Notes under the pieces: generated by a model | What the model was told of the DNA's origin: nothing | The model's database searches: none | What the model saw: the letters and a program-made list of their open reading frames with translations, nothing else | Position numbers and translations under genes: made by a program | Shown: piece after piece, positions 40,847 through 51,169 of the stretch | How positions within the stretch are numbered: position 1 is the first letter of the stretch | How the letters are laid out: each line of letters opens with the position of its first letter | Assembly: GCA_014156375.1 (NCBI GenBank) | Contig: RQJH01000003.1 | Coordinates: 1,721,799-1,785,798, forward strand | Source of the DNA: Enterobacteriaceae bacterium 89 | GTDB taxonomy: Bacteria; Pseudomonadota; Gammaproteobacteria; Enterobacterales; Enterobacteriaceae | DNA length: 64,000 nt | Direction: 5' to 3'

Positions 40847-43243
40847 TTACTCATCGTCCGGATCCAGGCGACGGCGGCTGATAATGCGCAGCAGACGCCA
40901 CAGCACCCACGCCAGCAGGATCACGCTGAATGCCGCCAGAATCGACAGCAGCACCGGATGGTTGGAGAGCGCAAACCACACGCGTTCAAACCACGGCAAA
41001 TGCCCGACGTAATAGATATCACCCACACGCAGGCTGTTCACGCCAGACTCGCGGATCACCGATACCGAGCCATACATCGCCGCGCGTTTACCGCTGTCAT
41101 TCAGGGCATCGTTCAGCAGCTCAAACCCGCGTGGGCTGTCTGCCATCAGCGCGATAACACTGCGCTGGTCGTTGAACGGCGACTGGAAGCCGATGATCGC
41201 CGCCATCGGGCCATCGGAGGTGACTTCAGCCTGTGCCGCAGGCTGGCGCTCGTGCGCATCCACATCCACGCTCGGCATTTCCAGCTGACGCACCGGGGTT
41301 TTCACCCAGCTCTTCGTCGCATCGACCAGCAGGTTGATATGGCGGTCATCCTTCAGCTGTTGCGGAATAGAGCCGATAACCATGATGTCGGCATCCGATT
41401 TCTGCATCTGCGCCGGGTCGTCCGTTAACTGCACGCGAGCCCCGGTCAGGCCAACCTGTCCGCCAACGGTAGCAACGGTATCCAGCAGCGTAGTCACCTG
41501 GTTCGCCGTCGGATTTTTTGGCATCACGATCAGCGTATCGGCCAGATCCGCCATGCGGCTGAACGGGAAGCCTGCGTTAGCGAAAGCGCGCAGATCCGGC
41601 ATCGCCAGGAAGTGATAATAGTTAGAGAAATCAATCGTCGAATCGTCGCCAATCACCACATGGTTGAGGATCGGCTGGAAGGTAATACAGTTCTCAATCG
41701 TGCCACCCGGCATCGGGTTCATGTAGCTGAAGTCAAAGCGCAGCTGGTTCACCGCGCCCAGGCGCAGCGCCGGGATCGAGACTTCATTTTTGCCATCCAG
41801 CAGCCCCTGCACAATCGGCAGGCGCAGCAGCAGATTGGTCGCTTCCTGGCTGCTGTTCAGGCTGTAAGACTGGAGGAACTGGTTGTTCAGGTTGATGTCC
41901 ATCCGCGAGCTGTCTTTCACCGCTGGCTGGGTATAGCGGTACTTCAGATCCATATCGATCCCGTTGCTGCGCAGCAGATAAAGATCCGGCGGCAGGTTCA
42001 GCGACAGGCTAATCGAGGACGGTTCAAGCCCGGTGGATTGCAGCTGCTGATCGTAGGTTTTCAGCTCGCCAAAGGTCACCGCACGGTCGGTGTGTACCCA
42101 GTTTGGCGCATCGTACGGCACGCGTTTCATCAGCGGCTTCACGCTGTCCACCGTCACGGTGTCGCCACGGAACAGAATGTTACCCGCCGCAATGCCTTCG
42201 GCTGCGGTCAGCAGATCTTTGTCATCGCGACCAAACACCACCAGCAGCTTCACATAAGGCTTATCGGGATGGCTGATCATCTGGATGGTCGGAGCCTTCA
42301 CCTGCGGATAGTCACGCAGGAAATCCGGACGCTGGCTGTTGGTGGCGAAGACGATCGCGTTTCTGTCCGGCAGCTGGTTGTAAACCGTCGGGAAGGTCTG
42401 GCCGCGCCAGCCCGCACGCGCGCCAAACCAGGAGGCAATCAGCGCCGCCGCTTTCTGCTGGGCGATATCCGGCGTGGCGGCAAAGACCATCGGCAGATTC
42501 AGCTGGCGGTTATCGCGGACGTCGAAGAACGGCACCGGGAAGTGCGACAGATCGTTTTTCACATCCAGCTGCTGGAAGGTTAAATCCAGCGAGGTATTCC
42601 GCGCCACGTCCAGCCACAGCGTGGTGCTGGCCGGGTTTTCACACACGTCGCGGTAGTGACCCACGAATTCGAGGCGCACTCTGTTCAGGTCGGTGATGTA
42701 CAGCGGGTCGACCGGCACCTGGGCCATCACTTTCTTGCCGAGCTGCTCTTTGGTGACCGGCAGCACGCCCATCAGCTCATCGTTGAGATAGACCTTCAGC
42801 TGGGATTGCACCGGCAGTAACGACGGCGACGGCGTGTAGACCAGATTCAGCATCGCTTTCGACACCACTTCGTCGCTGCGGGTGCCAAATTCGACCGAAC
42901 CCGTCGGATTAGCGCCTCTCAGCACCATGCTGCCCGGCGCTGGCGCAATCTGCGCAAAGCTCAGCTTCACATCGCGGCTCGGCGTGTCATTCACCACCGC
43001 GGGCGCTGTAGCCGCCGCAGCAGAATTCACCGCCGCCGGATCGATAACGGTCGGGTCGACCATTCCCGGAGCGGCCACCGCAGGTTCAGGGGCAGCCGGA
43101 GTGGTGACCGCGGCCGGAGCCGTTGTCGGAGCCTGAGCACCAGCGGCTGGCGCTGGCGTCGGTTCGGAAAAACTGGTTACCGGGAGGAGACTTCCCACCC
43201 CTACTGCCGCTGCGCACATCCAGGAAAGTTTTCTTTTCATCAT
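40847..43243 (-). CDS. bcsB: Cellulose synthase regulatory/periplasmic subunit BcsB (first cluster)
   Basis: Periplasmic partner of BcsA, 798 residues (779 in E. coli), anchored by a C-terminal span (about 765-790, PVLLSILAAFSVILLAWVLW). A signal peptide is followed by an Ala/Pro-rich linker to about residue 85, then two carbohydrate-binding/flavodoxin-like repeats. The BcsB family guides the glucan and its anchor helix is required for catalysis. It starts 8 bases after bcsA and 3 bases before bcsZ, consistent with one transcript. Confidence 0.95.
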   Translation of the reverse strand: MMKRKLSWMCAAAVGVGSLLPVTSFSEPTPAPAAGAQAPTTAPAAVTTPAAPEPAVAAPGMVDPTVIDPAAVNSAAAATAPAVVNDTPSRDVKLSFAQIAPAPGSMVLRGANPTGSVEFGTRSDEVVSKAMLNLVYTPSPSLLPVQSQLKVYLNDELMGVLPVTKEQLGKKVMAQVPVDPLYITDLNRVRLEFVGHYRDVCENPASTTLWLDVARNTSLDLTFQQLDVKNDLSHFPVPFFDVRDNRQLNLPMVFAATPDIAQQKAAALIASWFGARAGWRGQTFPTVYNQLPDRNAIVFATNSQRPDFLRDYPQVKAPTIQMISHPDKPYVKLLVVFGRDDKDLLTAAEGIAAGNILFRGDTVTVDSVKPLMKRVPYDAPNWVHTDRAVTFGELKTYDQQLQSTGLEPSSISLSLNLPPDLYLLRSNGIDMDLKYRYTQPAVKDSSRMDINLNNQFLQSYSLNSSQEATNLLLRLPIVQGLLDGKNEVSIPALRLGAVNQLRFDFSYMNPMPGGTIENCITFQPILNHVVIGDDSTIDFSNYYHFLAMPDLRAFANAGFPFSRMADLADTLIVMPKNPTANQVTTLLDTVATVGGQVGLTGARVQLTDDPAQMQKSDADIMVIGSIPQQLKDDRHINLLVDATKSWVKTPVRQLEMPSVDVDAHERQPAAQAEVTSDGPMAAIIGFQSPFNDQRSVIALMADSPRGFELLNDALNDSGKRAAMYGSVSVIRESGVNSLRVGDIYYVGHLPWFERVWFALSNHPVLLSILAAFSVILLAWVLWRLLRIISRRRLDPDDE

Positions 43244-43250
43244 AGAATCA

Positions 43251-45869
43251 TCATCGTTGAGCCAGTGCCGGTACCGGGAGGATCATGTCCACATCGCGCT
43301 GTGGACGACGCGGAATAAACGAGACAACCCAGGCCACCAGAGAAAGAAGCGATCGGAAGATAAATTTCACTGAAGGCGGCGCAAATTCCGCCAGGTGGCG
43401 ATAACCACGGAACCCCAGTTTCAGAATATCCAGCATACTTTCCAGCGGCTTATCTTCCGGGAAGCCGTCCTGCCACAGCGCCCAGGTATCGGCGCGGGCA
43501 AAAGTACATTGAATAAAATCGATATGCTGACGCGTCGGCATCGGCAGGAGTTTCAGCCCCACTTCGCTGCCGTTCACGCGAACCACCTGCGTCGGGAAGG
43601 AAAACTCCTGCTGGCCGCGTTTGAGAAGCAGCTTAACATTCTGCCCCTCAAGGACCTGCGCATCACCGTTGATCTTCAGTCCCACGCCACCGTCAGAGAA
43701 GTCGTGCAGGGTACAGGAGAACAGGTGACCGTCTTCGCGGGCAATCGCCGCTGGCATGTTCATTTCGACACGGTGAGAGCGGCGAACCTGTTTGCTTTCC
43801 ACCGAAACCGCCACCGCGCCGCCGAGAATAATGAGGTTGTAGAACACCCAAACGATACTGACCCAGACGGTGAGAATTTCATTTTCCGGGCCGGTGAAGT
43901 AACGCCAGATACCTACCGCAATCCCCAGCAAATTCAGCAACACCAGCCAGAGATAAGGACGCGAGATCACCCAGTCGACGTACTCTTCTTTGACCAGACC
44001 GCCCTTCGCGGTGACGTTGAACTTACCGATTTTCGGGTTAATCAGCGCCACCAGCGTCGGTGGAGCGATATACCAGGCCAGCACCGTTTCATAGATTTCG
44101 CTCCAGAACGAGTGGCGGTACTTGCCCTGAATTTTCGAAGTCGTCAGGCTTGAGTGGATCATGTGCGGCAGGACAAACAGCGCAATCATCAGCGCCGGAG
44201 CGTAGATGATATAGGCATGCAGCAGCAGAAACGCCAGAGGTGCGGTCAGGAAGATCAGGCGCGGAATACCTGACAGGAAGTGCAGCATGGCGTTGGCGTA
44301 GCAAATGCGCTGGGAAAACTTAAGCCCTTTGCCCAACAGTGGGTTATCCATACGGAAAATCTGCACCATACCGCGCGCCCAGCGAATGCGCTGACCGATG
44401 TGCGCAGACAGACTCTCGGTTGCCAGCCCTGCGGCCTGCGGAATGCGCATATAGGCCGAGGTGTAGCCCTTGCGGTGCAGGCGCAGAGAAGTGTGGGCAT
44501 CTTCGGTGACCGTTTCCACCGCAATGCCGCCGACTTCATCCAGCGGTCCGCGACGAATGACCGCACAGGAGCCGCAGAAGAACGTGGCATCCCACATGTC
44601 GTTACCGTCCTGCACCAGACCGTAAAACAGCGTGCCTTCATTCGGGGTTTTACGGAAGCGACCGAGGTTGCGCTCGAACGGATCCGGTGAGAAGAAGTGG
44701 TGCGGCGTCTGCATCACGGCCAGCTTGCTGTCCTTGCGGAACCAGCCCATGGTCATTTGCAGGAACGAGCGCGTCGGTACGTGGTCACAGTCAAATATGG
44801 CAACAAAATCACCCTTCGCATGCTTCAGAGCGTTGTTGATGTTCCCGGCCTTGGCGTGCTCATGCGTGGTGCGGGCGATATATTCCACCCCCACGTCGAG
44901 CGCAAACTGGCGGAATTCTTCACGGCCGCCGTCATCGAGGATCCAGATGTTCAGTTTGTCCTTCGGCCAGTCAATCCCGAGGGAAGCGTAAATGGTGTTT
45001 TTCACCACGCTCAAATCTTCGTTATAGGTCGGAACGAAGATATCCACCGTCGGCCACTGTGCCATATCCTGCGGCATGGAAACCGGCTGGCGGTTAAGCG
45101 GCCAGATAACCTGGAAATACCCCAGCACCAGCACCACCCAGGCGTAGGTTTCGGCAAACAGCAGGATCAGCCCGCACACCAGGCTGACCGGATCGTTCCA
45201 GTTAAGAGTTGAGGTATAGCGCCACCAGATGTAACGGCAGGAGACCGTCAGCGACAGCACGATCAGCATCAGCGCCGAGAAGCGTCCCGGAATACGCCGC
45301 ACCAACAGCGCAGCCCCCCACAGCAGCAGCAAAAAGATGAATTGCGACATCGGGTCGAAAGGCTGCGTCACGCAAACCAGCGCCAGCAGCAGTGAACAGG
45401 TGATCACCACCCCCAGAATCGCTTTTCGCACGCCGGGCGGCACATCCGCCAGCTCTTTGCGGCTATCGAGATGCCCGGTTTTCTCGCTCATGCGTTCCGG
45501 TAAATCCTCAAGCCAGCGGTGATAGCGCCCACGGAAACCGGTCATCATCTTCAAACCGGGCACGCTGAAAGAACGCGACCGCCCCGGCTGGCGCATCACC
45601 AGCAGCCACAGGCTTTGCAGCAAATAGCGAAGCGGATCCAGCGGGCGAGGACGATGGGCATCGATATGCGGGAAAAACACGGCGTGATTGGCGCGGATAT
45701 ACTGCCAGCGCGGCAGCTCCAGCGGCAGGAACAGCCACGCCAGAGCAACCCAAAAACAGCCAAACGTCGCCCCTGTGCGGCTGGCTTTGTGCTGGCGATA
45801 GTCCTGATACCGCGCGCGCAGGCGTGCACCTGCGGCAGGCGCCAGTAACAGGTCAGCCAGGCGGATCAT
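43251..45869 (-). CDS. bcsA: Cellulose synthase catalytic subunit BcsA (first cluster)
   Basis: Inner-membrane GT2 glycosyltransferase that polymerises UDP-glucose, 872 residues, same length as E. coli. Catalytic elements: DIFVPTYNED, ILDDGG, DCDH (AIFDCDHVPTR), TED and QRIRW. The cytoplasmic C-terminal PilZ domain has RRSHR and DFSDGGVGL, which bind c-di-GMP and relieve autoinhibition. The start at 45869 overlaps the bcsQ stop (ATGA) and matches the E. coli length; the frame is open to 45917 but those residues lie inside bcsQ. Confidence 0.97.
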   Translation of the reverse strand: MIRLADLLLAPAAGARLRARYQDYRQHKASRTGATFGCFWVALAWLFLPLELPRWQYIRANHAVFFPHIDAHRPRPLDPLRYLLQSLWLLVMRQPGRSRSFSVPGLKMMTGFRGRYHRWLEDLPERMSEKTGHLDSRKELADVPPGVRKAILGVVITCSLLLALVCVTQPFDPMSQFIFLLLLWGAALLVRRIPGRFSALMLIVLSLTVSCRYIWWRYTSTLNWNDPVSLVCGLILLFAETYAWVVLVLGYFQVIWPLNRQPVSMPQDMAQWPTVDIFVPTYNEDLSVVKNTIYASLGIDWPKDKLNIWILDDGGREEFRQFALDVGVEYIARTTHEHAKAGNINNALKHAKGDFVAIFDCDHVPTRSFLQMTMGWFRKDSKLAVMQTPHHFFSPDPFERNLGRFRKTPNEGTLFYGLVQDGNDMWDATFFCGSCAVIRRGPLDEVGGIAVETVTEDAHTSLRLHRKGYTSAYMRIPQAAGLATESLSAHIGQRIRWARGMVQIFRMDNPLLGKGLKFSQRICYANAMLHFLSGIPRLIFLTAPLAFLLLHAYIIYAPALMIALFVLPHMIHSSLTTSKIQGKYRHSFWSEIYETVLAWYIAPPTLVALINPKIGKFNVTAKGGLVKEEYVDWVISRPYLWLVLLNLLGIAVGIWRYFTGPENEILTVWVSIVWVFYNLIILGGAVAVSVESKQVRRSHRVEMNMPAAIAREDGHLFSCTLHDFSDGGVGLKINGDAQVLEGQNVKLLLKRGQQEFSFPTQVVRVNGSEVGLKLLPMPTRQHIDFIQCTFARADTWALWQDGFPEDKPLESMLDILKLGFRGYRHLAEFAPPSVKFIFRSLLSLVAWVVSFIPRRPQRDVDMILPVPALAQR

Positions 45870-46624
45870 GGCTGCGGCTCCATCCCCGCCCTGAGCCCGG
45901 CGTAATGCAGCAGACACCAGTTAGCGAGGGTAATCATCTCTTCAGCGGCAAGCGAATCGCTGCGATATTCCCCCAGCGGCTGTTTGGCCGCCAGGCACTC
46001 GGCCAGCGATTCGTCACGATGAACGATAACCGGGCACAGCCGATGCTGGCTTTGCAGCCAGACGCGGTACAGGTCGTCCTGAACCTGGCTGCCGGTGCGG
46101 AAATTATTAATCAGAAGATGCCCGTGTTTGGGCAGAACCTGTTGATGCAGGCGAATGTGCGAATTGGCATCCGGGTTCACTACGGTAATGACATGCTGGC
46201 AGACTTCAATCAGCGGCTGCATCCACGGCGAGACTTCATGCGGAAGGTCGATCAGCACCCACTGATGCGGATTGGGCGTTTTGTTTTGTAATTCCGTCAC
46301 AATCTCAGCGGCCTGGCGCAATAAAGGACCTAATACCTGCACATTCAGGCGTTCCTCGACGGAAAGCTGACCAAAAGGGAGAAAATCGAGCTGAGAAGTG
46401 TAACGCATACCGGCATTTCGCCAGTCCTGGCCATCCACCAGCGCGCGCGCCCAGCCGTCGCGATGGGAAATCTCATCGTTAAAGGAAAAACGCAGCATGT
46501 TATCGGGGCAGGCATCCACCACAATGACGGATTCCCCTAACATTTGTAATGACCAGCCAAGCGCGGCGGTCAAAGAAGTCGTTCCGACCCCACCCCGCAG
46601 GCCCTGTAATCCCAAGATGGCCAT
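45866..46624 (-). CDS. bcsQ: Cellulose biosynthesis protein BcsQ (first cluster)
   Basis: MinD/ParA-like SIMIBI NTPase of 252 residues needed for assembly and polar placement of the synthase; works with BcsR. The P-loop is divergent, LRGGVGTTSL, lacking the two signature lysines of KGGxGKT, as in E. coli BcsQ. VVDACPDNMLRF and IDLPHEV are the switch regions. In E. coli K-12 lab strains the gene is broken by a stop at codon 6; here codon 6 is TTA and the frame is intact. Overlaps bcsA by 4 bases. Confidence 0.95.
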   Translation of the reverse strand: MAILGLQGLRGGVGTTSLTAALGWSLQMLGESVIVVDACPDNMLRFSFNDEISHRDGWARALVDGQDWRNAGMRYTSQLDFLPFGQLSVEERLNVQVLGPLLRQAAEIVTELQNKTPNPHQWVLIDLPHEVSPWMQPLIEVCQHVITVVNPDANSHIRLHQQVLPKHGHLLINNFRTGSQVQDDLYRVWLQSQHRLCPVIVHRDESLAECLAAKQPLGEYRSDSLAAEEMITLANWCLLHYAGLRAGMEPQP

Positions 46625-46634
46625 TCAGGCGTCC

Positions 46635-46823
46635 TTATTTTTGTTCCGCAAACTCTGCCAGCAGCGGCCAACGCTTAAACGCGGTGGCAAGCTGCTCACG
46701 TTGGGAAATATCGGTGTAATCTATTTCAGGCAAGGAAAACGCACGGCTTAATGCCAAAAAATCATTCTGGAAAGTGTAGCCGGGTGTGGTATCTGGGGTT
46801 GTCCGGAGTTCATGTTCTGACAT
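46635..46823 (-). CDS. bcsR: Cellulose biosynthesis protein BcsR
   Basis: A 62-residue cytoplasmic protein, same length as E. coli BcsR, with the conserved DFLALSRAFSLPEIDYTDIS segment. In E. coli BcsR binds BcsQ and BcsE to form the c-di-GMP-sensing vestibule complex. AAGGAG lies 6 bases upstream. First gene of bcsRQABZC; bcsQ starts 10 bases after it. Divergent from bcsEFG. Confidence 0.95.
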   Translation of the reverse strand: MSEHELRTTPDTTPGYTFQNDFLALSRAFSLPEIDYTDISQREQLATAFKRWPLLAEFAEQK

Positions 46824-47035
46824 TGACTAACTCCTTTTCGGACAATTCATGGATAAAATAATGGACATTTTAGTCACCTGGACTACGAAAAAGAGTGCTT
46901 CGAACAAAAGTACCTTTCCAGCCAGAAAATCTATTTACATGCTAAATCTGTTACTCTTTAATTTCAATGTTAGGATTAATCAACCAGTTTTGCTAGTAAA
47001 CTAATAGTGAATCAATTTTGCACACGAGGGACGCC

Positions 47036-48589
47036 GTGGACCCTGTATTTACGCTTGGAATCCAGTCTTTGTGGGACGAAGTCAGCCATATGCCGCCTGG
47101 CGGCGTGTGGTGGATGAATATTGACCGCCACCAAGACGCCATCACCCTGATGAATCAGACGCTTGCTGCCCAGCGTCCGGATGCCAAAGTGGCTGCCATT
47201 ACTATGGGAGAGAAACCACAGAATCTGGTAAAACTAAATACATCTCACGGTCCTGAAAAAATACGCCTTTTCAGCATGCCAAAAAATGAAAATAGTCTAA
47301 AATGGCTGCACCGCGATCTACTTTGCTCATTAGATCCGGCAGGATATTTCTTTGTCCTGCTGGGCGCGGAGAACTTCTGGCAAAATATCCCACCAAAACG
47401 CCTGCGTGCCTGGTTAAATAGCCTGCAACGCTGGTCCAAATACTATCAATGTACGTTTCTGATCCTCAATCCTGAAAACAATGCCGATGCCCGACTGTCT
47501 CTGCTATTAAGCGAGCACAACTCCCTGTCCGGGCTGGCAGGATTGCGTTTCCAGGGCGACAGCCACCTGTTCGACATTGCCTTCTGGGCCAACGAGAAGG
47601 GCGTCAGCGCTCGCCAGCAGCTGGAAGTCAAATGGAGTGACCAGCGCTGGCAGCTGGCTGAAAGGGAAGAAGCGAAAATTCAGCCACGCAGCGATGAAAA
47701 GGATGTACTGAGCACCGTAAGTGCGTTGGAAGGCGCACCACCGCTATCCGAGTACTGGTCGGTGTTGGACACTAACGACGCCGTCTTTAACGCCGCACGT
47801 ACCGCACAGGCAGCCACGATCATTTTCTCCGTTGAACAGACCAGCCAGATTGAACAGCTGGCGCGCTTTATTCACACCCTGCGTCGCCAGCGCGGCAGCG
47901 CACTGAAAATTGTGGTCCGTGAAATTGTCGCCAGCCTTCGCACCACTGATGAACGCCTGCTGCTTGGCTGCGGCGCCAATCTGGTGATCCCCTGGAATAC
48001 CCCGCTTTCCCGTTGCCTGACGCTGGTCGAAAGCGTGCAGAAACAGCAGTTCCAGCGCCACGTTCCTGATGAAATCGACACTCTGCTGTCCATGACTCAG
48101 CCGCTGAAACTGCGGGGTTACCAGAAGTGGGATATCTTCTGCGAGGCGGTGCACAACACCATGAACAACCCGCTGCTGCCGGACGATAACAAAGGGGTGA
48201 TGGTCGCCCTGCGTCCGGTTCCAGGGCTGCGGGTGGAGCAGGCCTTGACCCTGTGCCGTCCTAACCGCCTTGGCGATATCATGACCATTGGCGACAACCG
48301 GCTGGTGCTGTTCCTCTCTTTCTGCCGGATCAACGATCTTGATACCGCGTTGAACCACATTTTCCCGCTGCCGACCGGCGATATCTTCTCTAACCGCATG
48401 GTGTGGTTTGAAGATAAGCAGATTGCCGCCGAGATCGTGCAGATGCGGGCGGTAAGCGCCGAACGCTGGACCGCGCCGCTGCCGGTCACTCCTCACAAGA
48501 GCGCCATTATCAATGCGACTCACGACGGACGTCAGTGGCGGCGGACACCGGAGCCACATCGCCTGGCGGATACGCAAGGAGAGCCTTAA
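47036..48589 (+). CDS. bcsE: c-di-GMP-binding protein BcsE
   Basis: Cytoplasmic GIL-domain protein that binds c-di-GMP and is needed for maximal cellulose output. 517 residues from GTG at 47036, chosen because GAGGG lies about 6 bases upstream; a TTG at 47018 gives the 523 residues annotated in E. coli but lacks a ribosome binding site. The N-terminal two-thirds is a degenerate RecA-like module plus REC-like part. The I-site-type RxxD is present in [11 protein letters not shown], then [23 protein letters not shown] in the C-terminal GGDEF-like domain. bcsF follows with a 2-base gap. Confidence 0.93.
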   Translation: MDPVFTLGIQSLWDEVSHMPPGGVWWMNIDRHQDAITLMNQTLAAQRPDAKVAAITMGEKPQNLVKLNTSHGPEKIRLFSMPKNENSLKWLHRDLLCSLDPAGYFFVLLGAENFWQNIPPKRLRAWLNSLQRWSKYYQCTFLILNPENNADARLSLLLSEHNSLSGLAGLRFQGDSHLFDIAFWANEKGVSARQQLEVKWSDQRWQLAEREEAKIQPRSDEKDVLSTVSALEGAPPLSEYWSVLDTNDAVFNAARTAQAATIIFSVEQTSQIEQLARFIHTLRRQRGSALKIVVREIVASLRTTDERLLLGCGANLVIPWNTPLSRCLTLVESVQKQQFQRHVPDEIDTLLSMTQPLKLRGYQKWDIFCEAVHNTMNNPLLPDDNKGVMVALRPVPGLRVEQALTLCRPNRLGDIMTIGDNRLVLFLSFCRINDLDTALNHIFPLPTGDIFSNRMVWFEDKQIAAEIVQMRAVSAERWTAPLPVTPHKSAIINATHDGRQWRRTPEPHRLADTQGEP

Positions 48590-48591
48590 TC

Positions 48592-48789
48592 ATGATGTCT
48601 ATCGCCGATATTATTCAGTTAGTCGTCCTGTGCGCGCTCATTTTCTTCCCATTGGGGTTTATCACTCGCCATTTTCTGCGCCGAATTGAAACGACCCTCA
48701 GAATGATGTTTTTCAGACCTCGTTATGTAAAACCGGCGGGCACGCTGCGCCGGGATGTTACCGTCAAGGCAAAAGCAAAAAATGACTAA
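48592..48789 (+). CDS. bcsF: Cellulose biosynthesis protein BcsF
   Basis: A 65-residue protein (63 in E. coli) with one N-terminal membrane span ([19 protein letters not shown]) and a basic cytoplasmic tail with [13 protein letters not shown]. In E. coli BcsF recruits BcsE to the membrane and links it to BcsG. The AAGGAGA site lies inside the end of bcsE. The last 8 bases overlap bcsG. Confidence 0.95.
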   Translation: MMSIADIIQLVVLCALIFFPLGFITRHFLRRIETTLRMMFFRPRYVKPAGTLRRDVTVKAKAKND

Positions 48790-50461
48790 TCCAACTCAAA
48801 CCGCCCTTTCACCCTCACCGTTCTGGCAATACTGGCGCGGTCTTGCCGGATGGAACTTCTACTTCCTGGCAAAATTTGCCCTGCTGTGGGCGGGATACCT
48901 CAATTTTCACGCCCTGCAGAACCTGGTGTTTATGGCTTTTCTGCTGCTGCCGCTGCCGAACCGTAAACTGCACAGGCTCCGTCACTGGATTGCCATTCCC
49001 GTAGGGATTGCGCTGTTCTGGCATGACACCTGGCTGCCCGGCCCGGAAAGCATCATGAGCCAGGGCTCGCAGCTCGCGGGCTTCAGTATGGATTACGTCA
49101 TCGACCTGGTGACCCGGTTTATTAACTGGCAGATGATCGGCCTGTTCTTCGTCCTGCTGGTCGCGTGGATGTTTATCTCCCAGTGGCTGCGGGTGACGAT
49201 TTTTGTGGTCGGCATTATGGTCTGGCTCAATCTGATCACACTCGTCGGCCCTAATTTTTCACTGTTTCCCGGCGGCCAGCCCACCGGCACGGTAACCACC
49301 ACGGGTGGAACCGCAGCGGCAACCGTTGCCACCGCCAATGCTAAACCGGTGGTGGGCGATATTCCGGCACAGACCGAACCGCCAACTTCAGCGAACCTGA
49401 ATGCCTGGCTGTCCAGCTTTTACGCGGCGGAAGACAAACGCCAGACCACTTTCCCAAGCGCACTGCCTGCCGATGCCCAGCCTTTTGAACTGCTGGTGAT
49501 CAACATCTGTTCGTTGTCCTGGGATGACATTGAAGCCGCCGGGCTGATGCAGCATCCGCTGTGGTCGCATTTTGATATTGTGTTTAAGCACTTTAACTCG
49601 GCCACCTCCTACAGCGGCCCTGCGGCAATCCGTCTGCTGCGCGCCAGCTGCGGTCAGCCTTCCCACACCAACCTCTATTCACCGGCGGGTAAGCAGTGCT
49701 ACCTGTTCGATAATCTGGCGGCACTCGGCTTTAAAGAACAGCTGATGCTCGGTCATAACGGCGTGTTTGGCGACTTCCTGAAAGAGCTGCGCAACTATGG
49801 CGATATGCAGGCTCCGCTGATGGATCAAAAAGGCCTGCCGGTAAACCTGCTGGGCTTTGATGGTTCCCCGGTTTATGACGATCTGGCCGTGTTGAACCGC
49901 TGGATGGACGGCGAAGGTAAACAGGAAGGCGCACGCACGGCGACGTTCCTCAATATTCTGCCGCTGCACGACGGGAACCACTTCGCCGGACAGAGCAAAA
50001 CCGCAGACTATAAAGTGCGTGCCCAAAAGCTGTTTGATGAGCTGGATACCTTCTTTACCGAGCTGGAAAAATCAGGCCGCAAAGTGATGGTGGTGGTGGC
50101 TCCTGAACACGGCGGCGCGCTGAAGGGCGATAAAATGCAGGTTTCCGGGCTGCGTGATATCCCAAGTCCGAACATCACCAACGTGCCTGCGGCCATCAAG
50201 TTCTTCGGCATGAAAGCCCCGCATCAGGGAGCCTCGATTGAAATCGATCAGCCAAGCAGCTACCTGGCGATTTCCGAGCTGGTTGCCCGTGCGGTCGATG
50301 GCAAGATGTTCACCGAAGACACCGTAGACTGGGAAAAATACACCGCTGGCCTGCCGCAAACCGCACCGGTTTCGGAGAACTCCAACGCCATCGTCATCCA
50401 GTATCAGGGCAAACCTTATGTTCGTCTGAACGGCGGAGACTGGGTGCCTTATCCTCAGTAA
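48782..50461 (+). CDS. bcsG: Cellulose phosphoethanolamine transferase BcsG
   Basis: Inner-membrane enzyme that adds phosphoethanolamine to cellulose, 559 residues as in E. coli. Four to five spans in residues 20-160 precede a linker rich in Thr/Ala and a periplasmic alkaline-phosphatase-like domain. The counted positions of the catalytic zinc and nucleophile residues match E. coli exactly: Cys243 (NICSLSWDD), Ser278 (TSYSGP), His396 (PLHDGNH), Glu442 and His443 (APEHGG). The ATG at 48782 overlaps bcsF. A bidirectional terminator follows. Confidence 0.97.
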   Translation: MTNPTQTALSPSPFWQYWRGLAGWNFYFLAKFALLWAGYLNFHALQNLVFMAFLLLPLPNRKLHRLRHWIAIPVGIALFWHDTWLPGPESIMSQGSQLAGFSMDYVIDLVTRFINWQMIGLFFVLLVAWMFISQWLRVTIFVVGIMVWLNLITLVGPNFSLFPGGQPTGTVTTTGGTAAATVATANAKPVVGDIPAQTEPPTSANLNAWLSSFYAAEDKRQTTFPSALPADAQPFELLVINICSLSWDDIEAAGLMQHPLWSHFDIVFKHFNSATSYSGPAAIRLLRASCGQPSHTNLYSPAGKQCYLFDNLAALGFKEQLMLGHNGVFGDFLKELRNYGDMQAPLMDQKGLPVNLLGFDGSPVYDDLAVLNRWMDGEGKQEGARTATFLNILPLHDGNHFAGQSKTADYKVRAQKLFDELDTFFTELEKSGRKVMVVVAPEHGGALKGDKMQVSGLRDIPSPNITNVPAAIKFFGMKAPHQGASIEIDQPSSYLAISELVARAVDGKMFTEDTVDWEKYTAGLPQTAPVSENSNAIVIQYQGKPYVRLNGGDWVPYPQ

Positions 50462-50472
50462 GTGATTGCTCA

Positions 50473-50503
50473 CAAAAAACCCGCTTTCGAGCGGGTTTTT
50501 TAT
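50473..50503. terminator. Bidirectional terminator between bcsG and the toxin gene
   Basis: AAAAAACCCGCT and AGCGGGTTTTTT flank a TTCG tetraloop. The A-run and T-run on the two sides suit both converging genes; it abuts the toxin stop codon. Confidence 0.92.
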
Positions 50504-50829
50504 TACACGATAGCGTAATACCTTCCCAGCGCTTGCTGCAAAACATCCCCTTCCAGACGGTCGATACGTGCTGCCTTCCTGGCACCAAGATCCACGGTTC
50601 TTGGCTGATCGCAGCGAATGACACCTTTTACATCCTGCTTATCTGGGAGCTCAAGAGCGAAACCTTGCCTGCGGGCAAAGCCTCCCCCCGTCGTAATTGG
50701 GAATACTATCGGCAAACGTGTTCGAAGATTAAAAGCCTCAGAAGAGACAATCAAAACCGGGCGCTTTCCTCCCTGTTCATGACCCACCACAGGCTCCAGA
50801 TCGCAAAGGTAAATATCTCCTTGTTTCAT
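50503..50829 (-). CDS. Type II toxin of the MazF/PemK/ChpB family
   Basis: A 108-residue protein from ATG at 50829 (MKQGDIYLCDLEPVVGHEQ), the typical start of MazF-like endoribonucleases that cut mRNA. The GHEQGGKRPVLIVSSEAFN block, the FPITTGG strand and the C-terminal AARIDRLEGDVLQQALGRYY are family hallmarks. It overlaps the preceding gene by 4 bases (ATGA), so the two are coupled. The frame is open upstream to 50865, but that lies inside the antitoxin gene. The pair sits between the two cellulose operons. Confidence 0.88.
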   Translation of the reverse strand: MKQGDIYLCDLEPVVGHEQGGKRPVLIVSSEAFNLRTRLPIVFPITTGGGFARRQGFALELPDKQDVKGVIRCDQPRTVDLGARKAARIDRLEGDVLQQALGRYYAIV

Positions 50830-51050
50830 AGTAACTCGCGCCCCATCGCCGGTGCATCTACCCAAATTCGTTCGCTGGCATCCAGGGGATAGTCGGTGTT
50901 ATCAAGCAGTTCTGAAAGCGGATAAAGGCTGCGCATATGCTGAGCTTTTGCGACACATGCGGCGATAAATTGATCGTCAATGATCAATGCGTTTGGCCCT
51001 GTTTCAGGCGACATATCTGACTTATCGGGAAGATCGAGAGAAGTGGTCAT
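50826..51050 (-). CDS. Cognate antitoxin of the MazF/PemK-like toxin
   Basis: A 74-residue, acidic protein upstream of and overlapping the toxin. I do not recognise its DNA-binding fold; it lacks an obvious MazE/AbrB start. The segment LIIDDQFIAACVAKAQHMRSL resembles a helical region and the acidic C-terminus (SERIWVDAPAMGRELL) could be the toxin-wrapping part. The antitoxin role is inferred from position, size and the ATGA overlap. Confidence 0.75.
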   Translation of the reverse strand: MTTSLDLPDKSDMSPETGPNALIIDDQFIAACVAKAQHMRSLYPLSELLDNTDYPLDASERIWVDAPAMGRELL

Positions 51051-51169
51051 AATGATTGAACCCCTGATTCAGCAAGTGTTATTTACCCACAAATCTTCAT
51101 AAGCGAACTTTGCTCACGAAGAAGCTGTAAACAAACTAACCGTTTCGGTTCCGAAAAATAGGACGGAAA

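Noticed and set aside
45870-45917. N-terminal extension of the first bcsA by 16 codons
   Set aside because: It lies inside bcsQ; the ATG at 45869 forms an ATGA overlap and gives exactly the E. coli length.
45866-46624. Inactivating stop in bcsQ as in E. coli K-12 lab strains
   Set aside because: Codon 6 is TTA, a sense codon, and the frame is complete.
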